Assembly (NCBI RefSeq): GCF_013409345.1
Contig: NZ_JACCBB010000001.1
Location: 3,968,001-4,032,000 of the forward strand
DNA: 64,000 bases
From: Kineococcus aurantiacus
GTDB taxonomy: Bacteria > Actinomycetota > Actinomycetes > Actinomycetales > Kineococcaceae
Direction: 5' to 3'
Numbering within the stretch: the first letter of the stretch is position 1; the number at the start of each line of letters is the position of its first letter. The notes beneath the pieces are model-generated. The model had not been told where the DNA came from. It saw only the letters and a program-made list of their open reading frames with translations, and did not search any database. Position numbers and translations under genes: made by a program. Shown one piece after another: positions 33,900-42,998 of this stretch.

Positions 33900-36185
33900 A
33901 TGTCCCCACGCTGGCAGGCCGCGATGATCGCGGCCGACGACGTGACCCAGGCCCCACTGCTGCGCACCGCGTTCACCCTCGACCCCGGCCACGGGGAGGT
34001 GACGTCGGCCGTCCTGCACCTGTCCGCCCTCGGTGTCGTCGAACCCCACCTCGACGGCGAACCCGTCGGGGAGGACGTCCTCACCCCCGGCTGGAGCTCC
34101 TACGAGTGGCGGCTGCGGTACGTCAGCCACGACGTGACCGCGCGGCTGGCGGCGGGGGACACGGCGGGGGACACGGCGGGGGGCACGGGGGAGGACCACG
34201 TGCTCGGCCTGGCCCTCGGCAACGGCTGGGCCGTGGGCCGGCTGGCCTGGAGCGGCCACCGCGGCCTGTACGCGCCCGAGCCCAGCGCCATCGCCCAGCT
34301 CGAGGTCACCTTCGCCGACGGCCACCGGCAGACCGTCGCCACGGGCCCGGACTGGCAGGCGCGCGCCTCGGCCGTCACGGCCGACGAGATCTACGACGGC
34401 CAGGACGTCGACGCCCGGCTCCTCGTCCCCCGCTGGGCCGCGGTGGACGGGCCCGCCGACGGGTGGTCCGGCGTGCACGTCGTCGACTTCGACACCGCCC
34501 GGCTCACCGAGCACCTCGGGCCGCCCGTGCGGCGGCAGGAGGTCGTCCGCCCCGTCGCGGTCACGACCTCCCCGAGCGGGAAGACGCTCGTCGACTTCGG
34601 GCAGAACCTCGTCGGCTGGCTGCGGTTCACCGTGGCCGGCGGAGCAGGCTCGACCATCACGGTCCGGCACGCCGAGGTCCTCGAGCACGGCGAGCTCGGC
34701 ACCCGTCCGCTGCGCACCGCGAAGGCCACCGACCGCTTCACGCTCTCGGGCGGCACCGACACCTTCGAGCCGACGTTCACGTTCCACGGGTTCCGGTACG
34801 CCGAGGTCACCGGCTGGCCCGGCGAGCTCACCGTCGACGACCTCGAAGCCGTCGTCGTGCACTCCGAACTGCGCCGCACGGGCGAGTTCGAGTGCTCCCA
34901 CGAGCTCGTCAACCAGCTGCACCGCAACGTCGTGTGGGGGCAGAAGGGCAACTTCCTCGACGTGCCCACCGACTGCCCGCAGCGCGACGAGCGCCTCGGC
35001 TGGACCGGTGACCTCGCCGTGTTCGGCCCCACCGCCGCGTACCTGTTCGACGTCTCGGCGTTCCTGCGGGACTGGCTGCGCGACCTGGACGCCGAGCAGG
35101 CCCACGACGACGGCATCACCCCGTACGTCGTCCCGGACGTCCTGAAGTTCTCCCCGCCCAAGGAGCTGCGCGGCAAACCCGACTCCACGTGCTTCTGGTC
35201 CGACGTCGCGGTGTGGCTGCCGTGGACGCTGTACCAGGCCTACGGGGACCGCGAGGCGCTGGCCGAGGCCTACCCGGCCGCGGCCGCGCACGTCCGCCAC
35301 GTCGCCACGCTCCTGTCGCCGACCGACCTGTGGGACCAGGGGTTCCAGTTCGCCGACTGGCTCGACCCCGACGCGCCGCCGGACGACCCGGCCGCGGCCA
35401 AGGCGGACAAGGGCGTCGTGGCGACGGCGGCGATCTTCCGCTCCGCCCGCACGGCCGCGGACACCGCCCGCGTGCTCGGGAAGGAGGAGGACGCCGCCGA
35501 GTTCGACGCCCTCGCCGCCCGGCTGCGCACCGCCTTCGGCCGGCACTACGTCTCCGACGACGGCACCGTGCTCTCGGACTGCGCCACCGTCTACGCCCTG
35601 GCCATCGAGTTCGGGCTGCTCGACGGTGACCTGGAGGTGAAGGCGGGCGACCGGCTCGCCGAGGTCGTCGAGAAGGCGGGCTACCGCGTCTCGACCGGTT
35701 TCGCGGGGACCCCCTACGTCACCGACGCGCTCACCTCGACCGGCCACCTGGACGAGGCGTACAGGCTGCTGCTGGAGGAGGGCTGCCCGTCCTGGCTGTA
35801 CCCCGTGACCATGGGGGCCACGACGATCTGGGAGCGCTGGGACTCGATGCTGCCCGACGGGACCATCAACCCCGGCCAGATGACGAGCTTCAACCACTAC
35901 GCCCTCGGCGCGGTGGCGGACTGGGTGCACCGCGTCGTCGCGGGCCTGTCCCCGCTGGAGCCCGGGTACGCGAAGTCGCTCGTCGCCCCGCGGCCCGGCG
36001 GCGGGATCACCTGGGCCAGGGGGTCGCTGGACACCCCCCACGGCCGGCTCGCCGTGAGCTGGCGGCAGGAGGACGGCGGGCTCAGCGTGGACGTCACGGT
36101 GCCGCCCGGCACGAGCGCGGTCCTGCGGCTGCCCGACGGCCGCGAGCACGAGCTGGCCGCCGGCGACCACCGCGTCACGGCCTGA
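33900..36185 (+). CDS. Glycoside hydrolase family 78, alpha-L-rhamnosidase
   Basis: Releases terminal alpha-L-rhamnose from rhamnosides such as plant phenolic or flavonoid glycosides; likely cytoplasmic because no signal peptide is present. The protein has 761 residues. An N-terminal rhamnosidase beta-domain contains GWSSYEWRLRY, then HYD-like ALGNGWAVGRL. The central beta-sandwich is followed by the (alpha/alpha)6 catalytic barrel with the family signature DCPQRDERLGWTGD (358-371; Glu364 the likely general acid). TIWERWDS follows, with Glu645 as the probable base partner, and a C-terminal beta-domain with SFNHYALGAV before it. ATG 33900 has AGGAGGAG upstream. A short in-frame repeat (GDTAGDTAGG, residues 86-95) lies in a surface loop. 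Import of an intact rhamnoside by the preceding ABC system and hydrolysis inside is the simplest model. Confidence 0.9.
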   Translation: MSPRWQAAMIAADDVTQAPLLRTAFTLDPGHGEVTSAVLHLSALGVVEPHLDGEPVGEDVLTPGWSSYEWRLRYVSHDVTARLAAGDTAGDTAGGTGEDHVLGLALGNGWAVGRLAWSGHRGLYAPEPSAIAQLEVTFADGHRQTVATGPDWQARASAVTADEIYDGQDVDARLLVPRWAAVDGPADGWSGVHVVDFDTARLTEHLGPPVRRQEVVRPVAVTTSPSGKTLVDFGQNLVGWLRFTVAGGAGSTITVRHAEVLEHGELGTRPLRTAKATDRFTLSGGTDTFEPTFTFHGFRYAEVTGWPGELTVDDLEAVVVHSELRRTGEFECSHELVNQLHRNVVWGQKGNFLDVPTDCPQRDERLGWTGDLAVFGPTAAYLFDVSAFLRDWLRDLDAEQAHDDGITPYVVPDVLKFSPPKELRGKPDSTCFWSDVAVWLPWTLYQAYGDREALAEAYPAAAAHVRHVATLLSPTDLWDQGFQFADWLDPDAPPDDPAAAKADKGVVATAAIFRSARTAADTARVLGKEEDAAEFDALAARLRTAFGRHYVSDDGTVLSDCATVYALAIEFGLLDGDLEVKAGDRLAEVVEKAGYRVSTGFAGTPYVTDALTSTGHLDEAYRLLLEEGCPSWLYPVTMGATTIWERWDSMLPDGTINPGQMTSFNHYALGAVADWVHRVVAGLSPLEPGYAKSLVAPRPGGGITWARGSLDTPHGRLAVSWRQEDGGLSVDVTVPPGTSAVLRLPDGREHELAAGDHRVTA

Positions 36186-36201
36186 GACCCGGCCCGGGCG
36201 T

Positions 36202-36238
36202 CCCGGCGCGGCGCGTGCCCCGCGCGCGCCGCGCTGGG
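36202..36238 (+). terminator. Strong hairpin after the rhamnosidase operon
   Basis: GCGCGGCGCG (36206-36215) pairs perfectly with CGCGCCGCGC (36225-36234). The stem extends outwards by CCCG/TGGG with one G-T pair. It begins 17 bases after the rhamnosidase stop. No T-run. Confidence 0.55.
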
Positions 36239-36249
36239 ACACTGCCCGC

Positions 36250-37095
36250 ATGACCCCCGCCCCGGTGCGACCGTCCCCGTTCGCGCCCCAGGTGCGGCCC
36301 GACGGGTCGCGCCGGTTCAGCCACGACGCCGTCGTCGCGCGGCGCACGCTGCTGGCCGGGCTCGTCGTCGCGGGAGCCAGCGGCGGCGTCCTGCTCACCC
36401 AGCTGCGGTCCCCGCACGAGACCGCCTCGGCGGCCGACCCGGCCGTGCACGACCCCGTCGCGCTCACCGCCCCCGAACCGGCCCCCGGCACCGCCCCCGC
36501 GACGGCCCCGCCACCGGGCCCGTCGACGACGGACGCGGCCAGCCCGTGGGTCGTCGTCAACAAGCAGCACCCGCTGAACCCCCTGGAGTACGCCCCCGAG
36601 CTGGCCGTCGTGGGCGGCAAGGAGGTCGCCGCCTCCATCGCCGGGGACCTGCGGGCCCTGCTGGACGCGGCCCGCGCCGAGGGGGTCTCGCTGAGCATCA
36701 CCAGCGGGTACCGCTCCTTCAGCCGGCAGCGGTCCGTGCACGACAGCTCGGTCGCCCGCAACGGGCTGGAGAGCGCCGAGAGCCTGTCGGCCCGCCCCGG
36801 CTACAGCGAGCACCAGACCGGCCTGGCCGTCGACTTCGGCGGCAGCTCCGCGCCGGGCTGCCTGCTGGAGAACTGCTTCGGCCAGACACCGGAGTCGGCC
36901 TGGCTGCGGGCCCGCGCCGGCGCGTTCGGGTTCCTGCTGCGCTACCCCGAGGGCGCGACCCCCGTCACCGGGTACGAGCCGGAGCCGTGGCACTGGCGCT
37001 GGGTCGGCACCGACCTGCTGGCGCGCATGGCCGAGCGGGGCGTCACCACGCTGGAGGAGTTCTTCGGGATCAGCGGCGGGACGGCGTACGCCTGA
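36250..37095 (+). CDS. Secreted D,D-carboxypeptidase of the M15 (VanY) family
   Basis: Peptidoglycan peptidase of 281 residues that trims the terminal D-Ala of stem peptides outside the membrane. The N-terminal VARRTLLAGLVVAGASGGVLL is a Tat-like or uncleaved signal segment, followed by a Pro/Ala/Thr linker (about 55-98). The catalytic domain has SGYRSFSRQ, SEHQTGLAVDFGG (zinc His and Asp) and EPWHWRW (catalytic Glu and zinc His), so the site is complete. ATG 36250 starts 12 bases after a terminator. It is monocistronic or followed by the acylphosphatase gene 27 bases on. Confidence 0.9.
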   Translation: MTPAPVRPSPFAPQVRPDGSRRFSHDAVVARRTLLAGLVVAGASGGVLLTQLRSPHETASAADPAVHDPVALTAPEPAPGTAPATAPPPGPSTTDAASPWVVVNKQHPLNPLEYAPELAVVGGKEVAASIAGDLRALLDAARAEGVSLSITSGYRSFSRQRSVHDSSVARNGLESAESLSARPGYSEHQTGLAVDFGGSSAPGCLLENCFGQTPESAWLRARAGAFGFLLRYPEGATPVTGYEPEPWHWRWVGTDLLARMAERGVTTLEEFFGISGGTAYA

Positions 37096-37122
37096 GCCGC
37101 TCCGGTGCGGCAGGCTGATCGC

Positions 37123-37401
37123 GTGGAACGACTCACCGCACTCGTCACCGGCCGCGTCCAGGGCGTCGGCTTCCGGTGGTGGACCAAGGCCCAGGCCGAC
37201 GAGCTCGGCCTCGCGGGCAGCGCCACCAACACCTCCGACGGCCACGTCGAGGTGGTCGCCGAGGGGGAGCGCGAGCCGCTGCGCCAGCTGCTGTCCCGCC
37301 TGCGCGCGGACCCCTCCGCCCACGGGCGCCCCGGTCGGGTCACCCGGGTCACCGACCACTGGGGACCCGCCGAGGGCGCCCGGGGGTTCGAGACGACCTA
37401 G
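37123..37401 (+). CDS. acyP: Acylphosphatase
   Basis: Small cytosolic enzyme (92 residues) hydrolysing acyl phosphates. GRVQGVGFRWW (about 9-19) is the phosphate-binding signature with the catalytic Arg, and the conserved Asn is in ATNTSDGHVEV. The C-terminal RGFETT ends as in the family. I chose GTG 37123; an in-frame GTG 18 bases upstream (37105) also exists. In many actinobacteria acylphosphatase lies just upstream of smc, as here. Its TAG stop is interleaved with the stop of the convergent exporter gene. Confidence 0.92.
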   Translation: MERLTALVTGRVQGVGFRWWTKAQADELGLAGSATNTSDGHVEVVAEGEREPLRQLLSRLRADPSAHGRPGRVTRVTDHWGPAEGARGFETT

Positions 37402-38735
37402 CCCTTGGCCGGGGCCTCGACCGCGGCGAGCCGGGCCGCGGTGGCCGGGCGCGCCACGGTGAACAGCACCAGCGCCGCCGCCGCCGTGCAGCCCAGCATC
37501 ACCGTCACCATCGGCACCGCCGAGTGCTCACCGGCCAGCCCGACCAGCGGGGACACCAGCGCCCCCACGGTGAACTGCAGCGCCCCCTGCAGGGCCGAGC
37601 CCGTCCCGGAGGCGAAGCGCACCTCGTCGGCGGCCAGCGCCGTGGCGTTGCCGAAGATGAGGCCGCAGCTGAAGACGTTGAACCACAGCAGGACCAGGAC
37701 GGCGGGCGTCCAGGCGTCGAGGGCGACGACGGCCGTGAACAGCCCGGCGGCGCAGACGAGCTGGAGGAGCACCCCGGCCGTCAGGACCTGCACGGGGGAG
37801 CGGCGGCGCAGGGCGCGGGTCGAGACCGCGCCCCCGGCGGCGATGCCCACCGCGTTGGCCGCGAAGACGAGGGAGAAGGTCCCCTGCGACAGCCCCACGA
37901 CGTTCTGCAGCACGAACGGCGACGCGGACACGTAGGAGAAGACCGTCGCGAAGACCAGGACGAGGGTGCCGACGTAGCCGACGTACCCGCGGCGCGAGAG
38001 CACCGCCCGGCACGTCACCAGCACGTCGCGCACCCCGCCGGAGTGCCGGCGCTCGCGCGGCAGCGTCTCGGGCACGGCGAACCAGGCCGCGACCGCCATG
38101 ACCAGGGCGGCCAGGGCCGTGACGCCGAAGATCCCGCGCCAGCCGCCGTGGCCGGCGACGAGACCGCCCAGCAGCGGGGCGACGACGGGGGCGACGCCAC
38201 CGATGACGCCCAGGGTGGAGAACGCCCGCGCCGCGGCGCGCCCGGTGGCCAGGTCCGCGACGACGGCGCGGCCGATGACGACCCCCGCGGCCCCCGCGAA
38301 GCCCTGCACGAGCCGTGCCACGACGAGCACGGCGATGGAGGGGCTCAGCGCGCACACGACCCCGGCGGCGAACGTCACGAGCGTCCCGGCCAGCAGCAGC
38401 CGGCGCCGGCCGAGGCGGTCCGACAGCGGCCCCAGGACGAGCTGGCCGGTGGCCATGCCCAGCATGAACGTCGTCAGCGTCAGCTGGACGTGCGCCGCGC
38501 TCGTCGACAGGTCCGAGGCCAGGCCGGGGAAGGTCGGCAGGTACATGTCGACGGCGAACGGCCCGATCGCGACGAGCAGCGCGAGCGTCACCAGCAGGCG
38601 CACCGGGACGTCCTGGCCGGCCGGGCCGGGCAGCGGGCCCGCGGGCGAGCCGGGGACGGTCCGCGGCTGCGGGAGGAACCGGCGGCTGCGGGCGGGGCGG
38701 GCGGGGCGGGAACGACCGGCGGGGCGGGTCGGCAC
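37398..38735 (-). CDS. MFS drug exporter of the Bcr/CflA type
   Basis: Proton-driven exporter of 445 residues with 12 helices. IGPFAVDMYLPTFPGLASDL is the Bcr/CflA signature at helix 1, GPLSDRLGRRRLLLAG is motif A, and GFAGAAGVVIGRAVVADL follows in helices 4-5. I chose GTG 38735, preceded by GAAGGA. The longer reading from ATG 38801 would translate two 21-base repeats that look like operators. The N-terminus before helix 1 is about 45 residues, rich in Pro and Arg. The gene converges on acylphosphatase, and the two stop codons share the CTAG tetranucleotide 37398-37401. The drug spectrum is unknown. Confidence 0.88.
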   Translation of the reverse strand: MPTRPAGRSRPARPARSRRFLPQPRTVPGSPAGPLPGPAGQDVPVRLLVTLALLVAIGPFAVDMYLPTFPGLASDLSTSAAHVQLTLTTFMLGMATGQLVLGPLSDRLGRRRLLLAGTLVTFAAGVVCALSPSIAVLVVARLVQGFAGAAGVVIGRAVVADLATGRAAARAFSTLGVIGGVAPVVAPLLGGLVAGHGGWRGIFGVTALAALVMAVAAWFAVPETLPRERRHSGGVRDVLVTCRAVLSRRGYVGYVGTLVLVFATVFSYVSASPFVLQNVVGLSQGTFSLVFAANAVGIAAGGAVSTRALRRRSPVQVLTAGVLLQLVCAAGLFTAVVALDAWTPAVLVLLWFNVFSCGLIFGNATALAADEVRFASGTGSALQGALQFTVGALVSPLVGLAGEHSAVPMVTVMLGCTAAAALVLFTVARPATAARLAAVEAPAKG

Positions 38736-38765
38736 GGAGGTCCTTCCGGGTGGGACGGCCGGGAC

Positions 38766-38807
38766 GGCGAGGTGTTCCACCGTCGTGGCGAGGTGTTCCA
38801 CCGTTGT
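38766..38807. promoter_or_regulatory. Two tandem 21-base repeats upstream of the exporter gene
   Basis: Copies at 38766-38786 and 38787-38807 differ at one base. Each contains the inverted repeat GGTG-TTC-CACC. A period of 21 bases (two helical turns) places both on the same DNA face, as expected for a double repressor site. They lie 31 bases upstream of the chosen GTG. Confidence 0.5.
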
Positions 38808-38935
38808 ACAGCGCCGGGGCGTCGCGGGCCGAGCGCATCGCGTGTCGTCCCGGGCGTCATTCCACCTCGTGATGGGAGCGGCCCACCGCCCGGCCTCACC
38901 GGATCACGGGCCGTTCCTCGTTAGGCTTCCCGACC

Positions 38936-41900
38936 GTGCACCTGAAGACCCTCACCCTCAAGGGGTTCAAGTCGTTCGCCTCCGCGACGACGCTGCGGCT
39001 GCAGCCGGGGATCACGTGCGTCGTCGGCCCCAACGGCTCGGGCAAGTCCAACGTCCTGGACGCCCTCACCTGGGTGATGGGGGAGAGCAGCGCCAAGAGC
39101 CTGCGCGGCGGGAAGATGGAGGACGTCATCTTCGCCGGCACCACCGGCGCGGAGGGCCGCGCGGCCCTGGGCCGGGCCGAGGTGTCCCTGACGATCGACA
39201 ACTCCGACGGGGCCCTGCCCATCGAGTTCGCCGAGGTGACGATCACCCGGACGATGTTCCGCACGGGCGGCTCGGAGTACCGGATCAACGGCCAGACGTG
39301 CCGGCTGCTGGACGTGCAGGAACTGCTGTCCGACTCCGGCATCGGCCGCGAGATGCACGTCGTCGTCGGCCAGGGGCAGATCGACGCCGTCCTGCACGCC
39401 TCCCCCGAGGAGCGCCGCGCGTTCGTCGAGGAGGCCGCGGGCGTCCTGAAGCACCGGCGCCGCAAGGAGAAGGCGCTGCGCAAGCTCGACGCGATGGAGG
39501 CCAACCTCACGCGCGTGGCGGACCTGATCACCGAGATCCGCCGGCAGCTGCGGCCCCTGGGCCGGCAGGCCGAGGCCGCCCGCCGGGCCCAGGTCGTCCA
39601 GGCCGACCTGCGCGACGCCCGGCTGCGCCTGCTGGCCGACGACCTCGTGCAGGCCAGCAGCTCCCTGCGCCGCGACGAGGCCGACGAGGCCGCGCTGAAG
39701 ACCCGGCAGGCCCAGGTCGAGGCCGACCTCGCCGAGGCCGCGACCCGCCTGGCCGCCGCCGAGCGGGCCGCCGCGGCCGCCGCCCCGGACCTGGCCCGCG
39801 CCGTCGAGACCCACCACCGGCTCGACGCCCTGGCCGAGCGCCTGCGGGGCGTCCAGGCGCTCGCCGCCGAACGGCTGCGGCTGCTGGCGGCCGAACCGGA
39901 GGAGCAGACCGGCCGCCGCGACCCCGAGGAGCTGGCCGCCCAGGCCGACCGCGTCCGCGCCGAGGAGGCCGAGCTCGCCGGGCAGGTCGCCGCCCACCGC
40001 GCGGCCCTCGACGACGTGCTCGCCGCGCGCGCCGAGGCCGACCGGGCCGCCCGCGCCGAGGACCAGCGCGTGGCCGCCGCCCTGCGCGCCGCCGCCGACC
40101 GCCGCGAGGGCCTGGCCCGCCTCGGCGGGCAGGTCGCCGCCCGCACCTCGCGCGTGGAGGCCGCCGAGGCCGAGCTCGAACGGCTCTCGGCGACGCTGGC
40201 CGACGCCGAGGCGCGCCGGGCGAAGGCGCAGTCGCAGTTCACGGCGCTGGAGACGCAGGTCGCCGGGGTCGAGGAGGGCGAGGAGAGCCTCGACGCCGAG
40301 CACGAGGCCGCCGCCGAGCAGCTCCAGCTCGCCGAGGCCGCCCACGAGGACGCCCGCACCGAGCTGCAGGCCGCCGAGCGCGACCGCGCCGCGTGGGCCG
40401 CGCGCAAGGAGGCCCTCGAGATCGGCCTGACCCGCGGCGACGGCGCCGGGGCCCTGCTGGCCGCCGGACCCGCCGTCTCCGGGGTGCTGGGGTCGGTCGC
40501 CGCGCTGCTGGACGTCGAACCCGGCTACGAGCAGGCCGTCGCGGCCGCCCTCGGCTCGGCCGCGGACGCCGTCGCGGTCGCCACCCCCGGCGACGCCGTG
40601 CGCGCCATCGAGCACCTCAAGGCCGGCGACGCCGGCCGGGCCGGGCTGGTCGTGGCCACCGCCGGTGACACCGGCGCGGTGGCCGGCGCGCCCGCGGGCT
40701 CGCGCGCCGCGCTGGACCTCGTGCGGGTGCCGGAGGACCTGCGCCCGGCGCTGACCCGGCTGCTGGGCGACGTCGTGGTCGTCGACGGGCTCGAGCAGGC
40801 CCAGCACCTCGTGCAGACCTCCCCGGGGCTGGTCGCCGTCACCCGCGACGGGGACCTGCTCGGTGCCCACGTCGCCGCGGGAGGCTCCTCCTCCGCCCCG
40901 AGCCTGCTGCAGGTCCAGGCCGCCGTCGACGAGGCCGCCGACGCCCTGGCCGCCGCCTCGCACCGCGCCCAGCGCGCGCAGTTCGCCCTCCAGCAGACCC
41001 AGACCGCCCGCGCCGCCGCCACCGAGCGCGTCGAGGCCGCCCTGGACCGGCTGCACGACTCCGACGCCCGCATGAACGCCGTCGCCGAGCAGCTCGGGCA
41101 GCTCGGCTCGGCCGTGCGCGGCGCCGCGGCCGAGGCCGACCGCGTCCGCACCGCGCGCGAGCAGGTCACCGCCCGGCTGGAGGCCGACCGCGCCGAGCTG
41201 GCCGAGCTGACCGAGCGGTTCGAGGCCGCCTCGGCCGCCCCGGCCGACGACGGCGACGTGTCCACCGACGAGCGCGACCGCCTCGCCGAGGCGGCCCGCG
41301 GGTTCGGCCGGGCCGAGACCGAGGCCCGGCTGGCGCTGCGCACGACCGAGGAGCGGGCCCGCGCCCTCGCCGGTCGCGCCGACTCCCTGCAGCGGCAGGC
41401 CCGTGAGGAGCTGGCCGCCCGCGAGCGCGCCGCCGCCCGCCGGGAGCGGCGCGCCGAGCAGTCCCGCGTGGCCACGGCCGTGCGGGACGGGGCCCAGCGG
41501 GCGCTGGCGGCGTGGGAGTCGTCCCACGCCCAGGCCGCGCGCCTGCGCGAAGCGGCCGAGGCGGCCCGCGCGCGGTTCGAGGAGGAGCTCACCGGCGCGC
41601 GGCGCACGGTGGAGTCGCTGAAGGCCGAGCAGCAGCGCCTGGGCGACACCCGACACGCCGACGAGGTCGCCCGCGCCCAGCAGCGCTGGAAGATCGACCA
41701 GCTGCGGCAGCGGGCGCTGGACGAGCTGGGCACCGACCCCGACGTCCTCGTCGAGGAGTTCGGCCCCGACCAGCTCGTCCCGCCCTCCCCGCCGGCCCCC
41801 GGCGAGACCGCCGCCGCGACGGAGCCGCGGCCCTACGTGCGCGCCGAGCAGGACAAGCGCCGCCGCGCGGCCGAGCGCGCCCTGTCCCAGCTCGGTCAGG

Positions 41901-42499
41901 TCAACCCGCTGGCGCTGGAGGAGTACGCGGCGATGGAGGAGCGGCACCAGTTCCTCGTTACCCAGTCCGACGACCTCAAGACCTCCCGCAAGGACCTCCT
42001 CGACATCGTCAAGGAGGTCGACGAGCGCGTCGAGCGGGTCTTCACCGAGGCGTTCGCGGAGGTCGCCCAGCAGTACGAGGAGGTGTTCCCGCGGCTGTTC
42101 CCCGGCGGGGAGGGCCGGCTCGTGCTGACCGACCCCGCCGACATGCTGACCACGGGCATCGAGGTGGAGGCGCGACCGGCGGGCAAGAAGGTCAAGCGGC
42201 TGTCGCTGCTGTCCGGCGGGGAGCGGTCGCTGGCCGCCGTCGCGATGCTCGTCGCGATCTTCCGCGCCCGCCCCAGCCCGTTCTACGTCATGGACGAGGT
42301 GGAGGCCGCGCTCGACGACGCGAACCTGTCCCGGCTGATCACCCTGTTCGAGGAGCTGCGCGCCACCAGCCAGCTGATCATCATCACGCACCAGAAGCGC
42401 ACCATGCAGATCGCCGACGCCCTCTACGGCGTGACGATGCGCGGGGACGGGATCAGCACCGTCGTCAGCCAGCGGCTGCGTGAGGGGCAGCCCACCTGA
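38936..42499 (+). CDS. smc: Chromosome segregation protein SMC
   Basis: ATPase of the bacterial condensin complex, working with ScpA and ScpB to organise and segregate the chromosome. The protein has 1187 residues, the normal length. The Walker A motif GPNGSGKS is at 31-38. Two long Ala/Glu/Arg-rich coiled-coil arms flank the hinge (about 500-640, with VSGVLGSVAALLDVEPGYE). The C-terminal head carries LSGGERSLAAVAM (about 1091) and Walker B FYVMDEVEAALDDAN (about 1116-1130). The start is GTG 38936. It is upstream of a small membrane protein gene and ftsY, the usual actinobacterial order. Confidence 0.97.
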   Translation: MHLKTLTLKGFKSFASATTLRLQPGITCVVGPNGSGKSNVLDALTWVMGESSAKSLRGGKMEDVIFAGTTGAEGRAALGRAEVSLTIDNSDGALPIEFAEVTITRTMFRTGGSEYRINGQTCRLLDVQELLSDSGIGREMHVVVGQGQIDAVLHASPEERRAFVEEAAGVLKHRRRKEKALRKLDAMEANLTRVADLITEIRRQLRPLGRQAEAARRAQVVQADLRDARLRLLADDLVQASSSLRRDEADEAALKTRQAQVEADLAEAATRLAAAERAAAAAAPDLARAVETHHRLDALAERLRGVQALAAERLRLLAAEPEEQTGRRDPEELAAQADRVRAEEAELAGQVAAHRAALDDVLAARAEADRAARAEDQRVAAALRAAADRREGLARLGGQVAARTSRVEAAEAELERLSATLADAEARRAKAQSQFTALETQVAGVEEGEESLDAEHEAAAEQLQLAEAAHEDARTELQAAERDRAAWAARKEALEIGLTRGDGAGALLAAGPAVSGVLGSVAALLDVEPGYEQAVAAALGSAADAVAVATPGDAVRAIEHLKAGDAGRAGLVVATAGDTGAVAGAPAGSRAALDLVRVPEDLRPALTRLLGDVVVVDGLEQAQHLVQTSPGLVAVTRDGDLLGAHVAAGGSSSAPSLLQVQAAVDEAADALAAASHRAQRAQFALQQTQTARAAATERVEAALDRLHDSDARMNAVAEQLGQLGSAVRGAAAEADRVRTAREQVTARLEADRAELAELTERFEAASAAPADDGDVSTDERDRLAEAARGFGRAETEARLALRTTEERARALAGRADSLQRQAREELAARERAAARRERRAEQSRVATAVRDGAQRALAAWESSHAQAARLREAAEAARARFEEELTGARRTVESLKAEQQRLGDTRHADEVARAQQRWKIDQLRQRALDELGTDPDVLVEEFGPDQLVPPSPPAPGETAAATEPRPYVRAEQDKRRRAAERALSQLGQVNPLALEEYAAMEERHQFLVTQSDDLKTSRKDLLDIVKEVDERVERVFTEAFAEVAQQYEEVFPRLFPGGEGRLVLTDPADMLTTGIEVEARPAGKKVKRLSLLSGGERSLAAVAMLVAIFRARPSPFYVMDEVEAALDDANLSRLITLFEELRATSQLIIITHQKRTMQIADALYGVTMRGDGISTVVSQRLREGQPT

Positions 42500-42602
42500 C
42501 GGTGACGCCCCGATGAGCATCCGGTCACGGACCAGCAACGACGGCGTGGGCGGAGTGGTGCGGGCGTGACCCCCGGGGCAAGGTGGACCTCGTGGTGAGG
42601 AC

Positions 42603-42860
42603 ATGGTGACGACCCTGCTGGTGACGTTCGCCCTCACGGTGGGCCTGGCGCTCGTCGTGCTGCTGTCGGTCGCGGCCCCCACGCTGCGCCGCCGCGGCAG
42701 CCGGACCATGGCCCGGATCGACGCCGCGGCCGAACGGGCCCTGCCAGTCCTGCGGCACCACCGCGACCGCGCCGCCGCCCAGCTCGCCGACCGGCTCGAG
42801 GCCCAGCGCCGCGCCGCCCGGTCCCCGCGCGACGACCACGGGGCCGCGCGCGCCCGCTGA
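42603..42860 (+). CDS. Small membrane protein between smc and ftsY
   Basis: An 85-residue protein of unknown function. One N-terminal transmembrane helix (TTLLVTFALTVGLALVVLLSVA, about 3-24) is followed by an Arg-rich cytoplasmic tail predicted to be helical. It has an ATG start 103 bases after smc. A small membrane protein at this site recurs in actinobacteria. A long hairpin follows. Confidence 0.6.
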   Translation: MVTTLLVTFALTVGLALVVLLSVAAPTLRRRGSRTMARIDAAAERALPVLRHHRDRAAAQLADRLEAQRRAARSPRDDHGAARAR

Positions 42861-42868
42861 CGCGCCCC

Positions 42869-42930
42869 GCTCGAAGCACGGTTCGCGCCCTCCCGGACCC
42901 GTTCCCGGGGGCGCGAACCGTGCTCGGAGC
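42869..42930. terminator. Long interrupted hairpin before ftsY
   Basis: GCACGGTTCGCGCCC (42876-42890) pairs perfectly with GGGCGCGAACCGTGC (42909-42923). GCTC/GAGC outside and CCGG/CCGG-type pairing inside extend it. A probable terminator of the smc transcript or an mRNA-stability element. Confidence 0.6.
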
Positions 42931-42998
42931 GGTGACCGGCGAGCCGCGGGGCAGCGGCCGACCCGCAGGGGGCCGGCGGTCTGGGAAGATCGGGGCTC

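Noticed and set aside
34150-34195. Tandem repeat in the rhamnosidase gene as a mobile or phase-variable element
   Set aside because: Only two and a half copies of a 12-base in-frame unit in a loop; no sign of length-switching potential out of frame.
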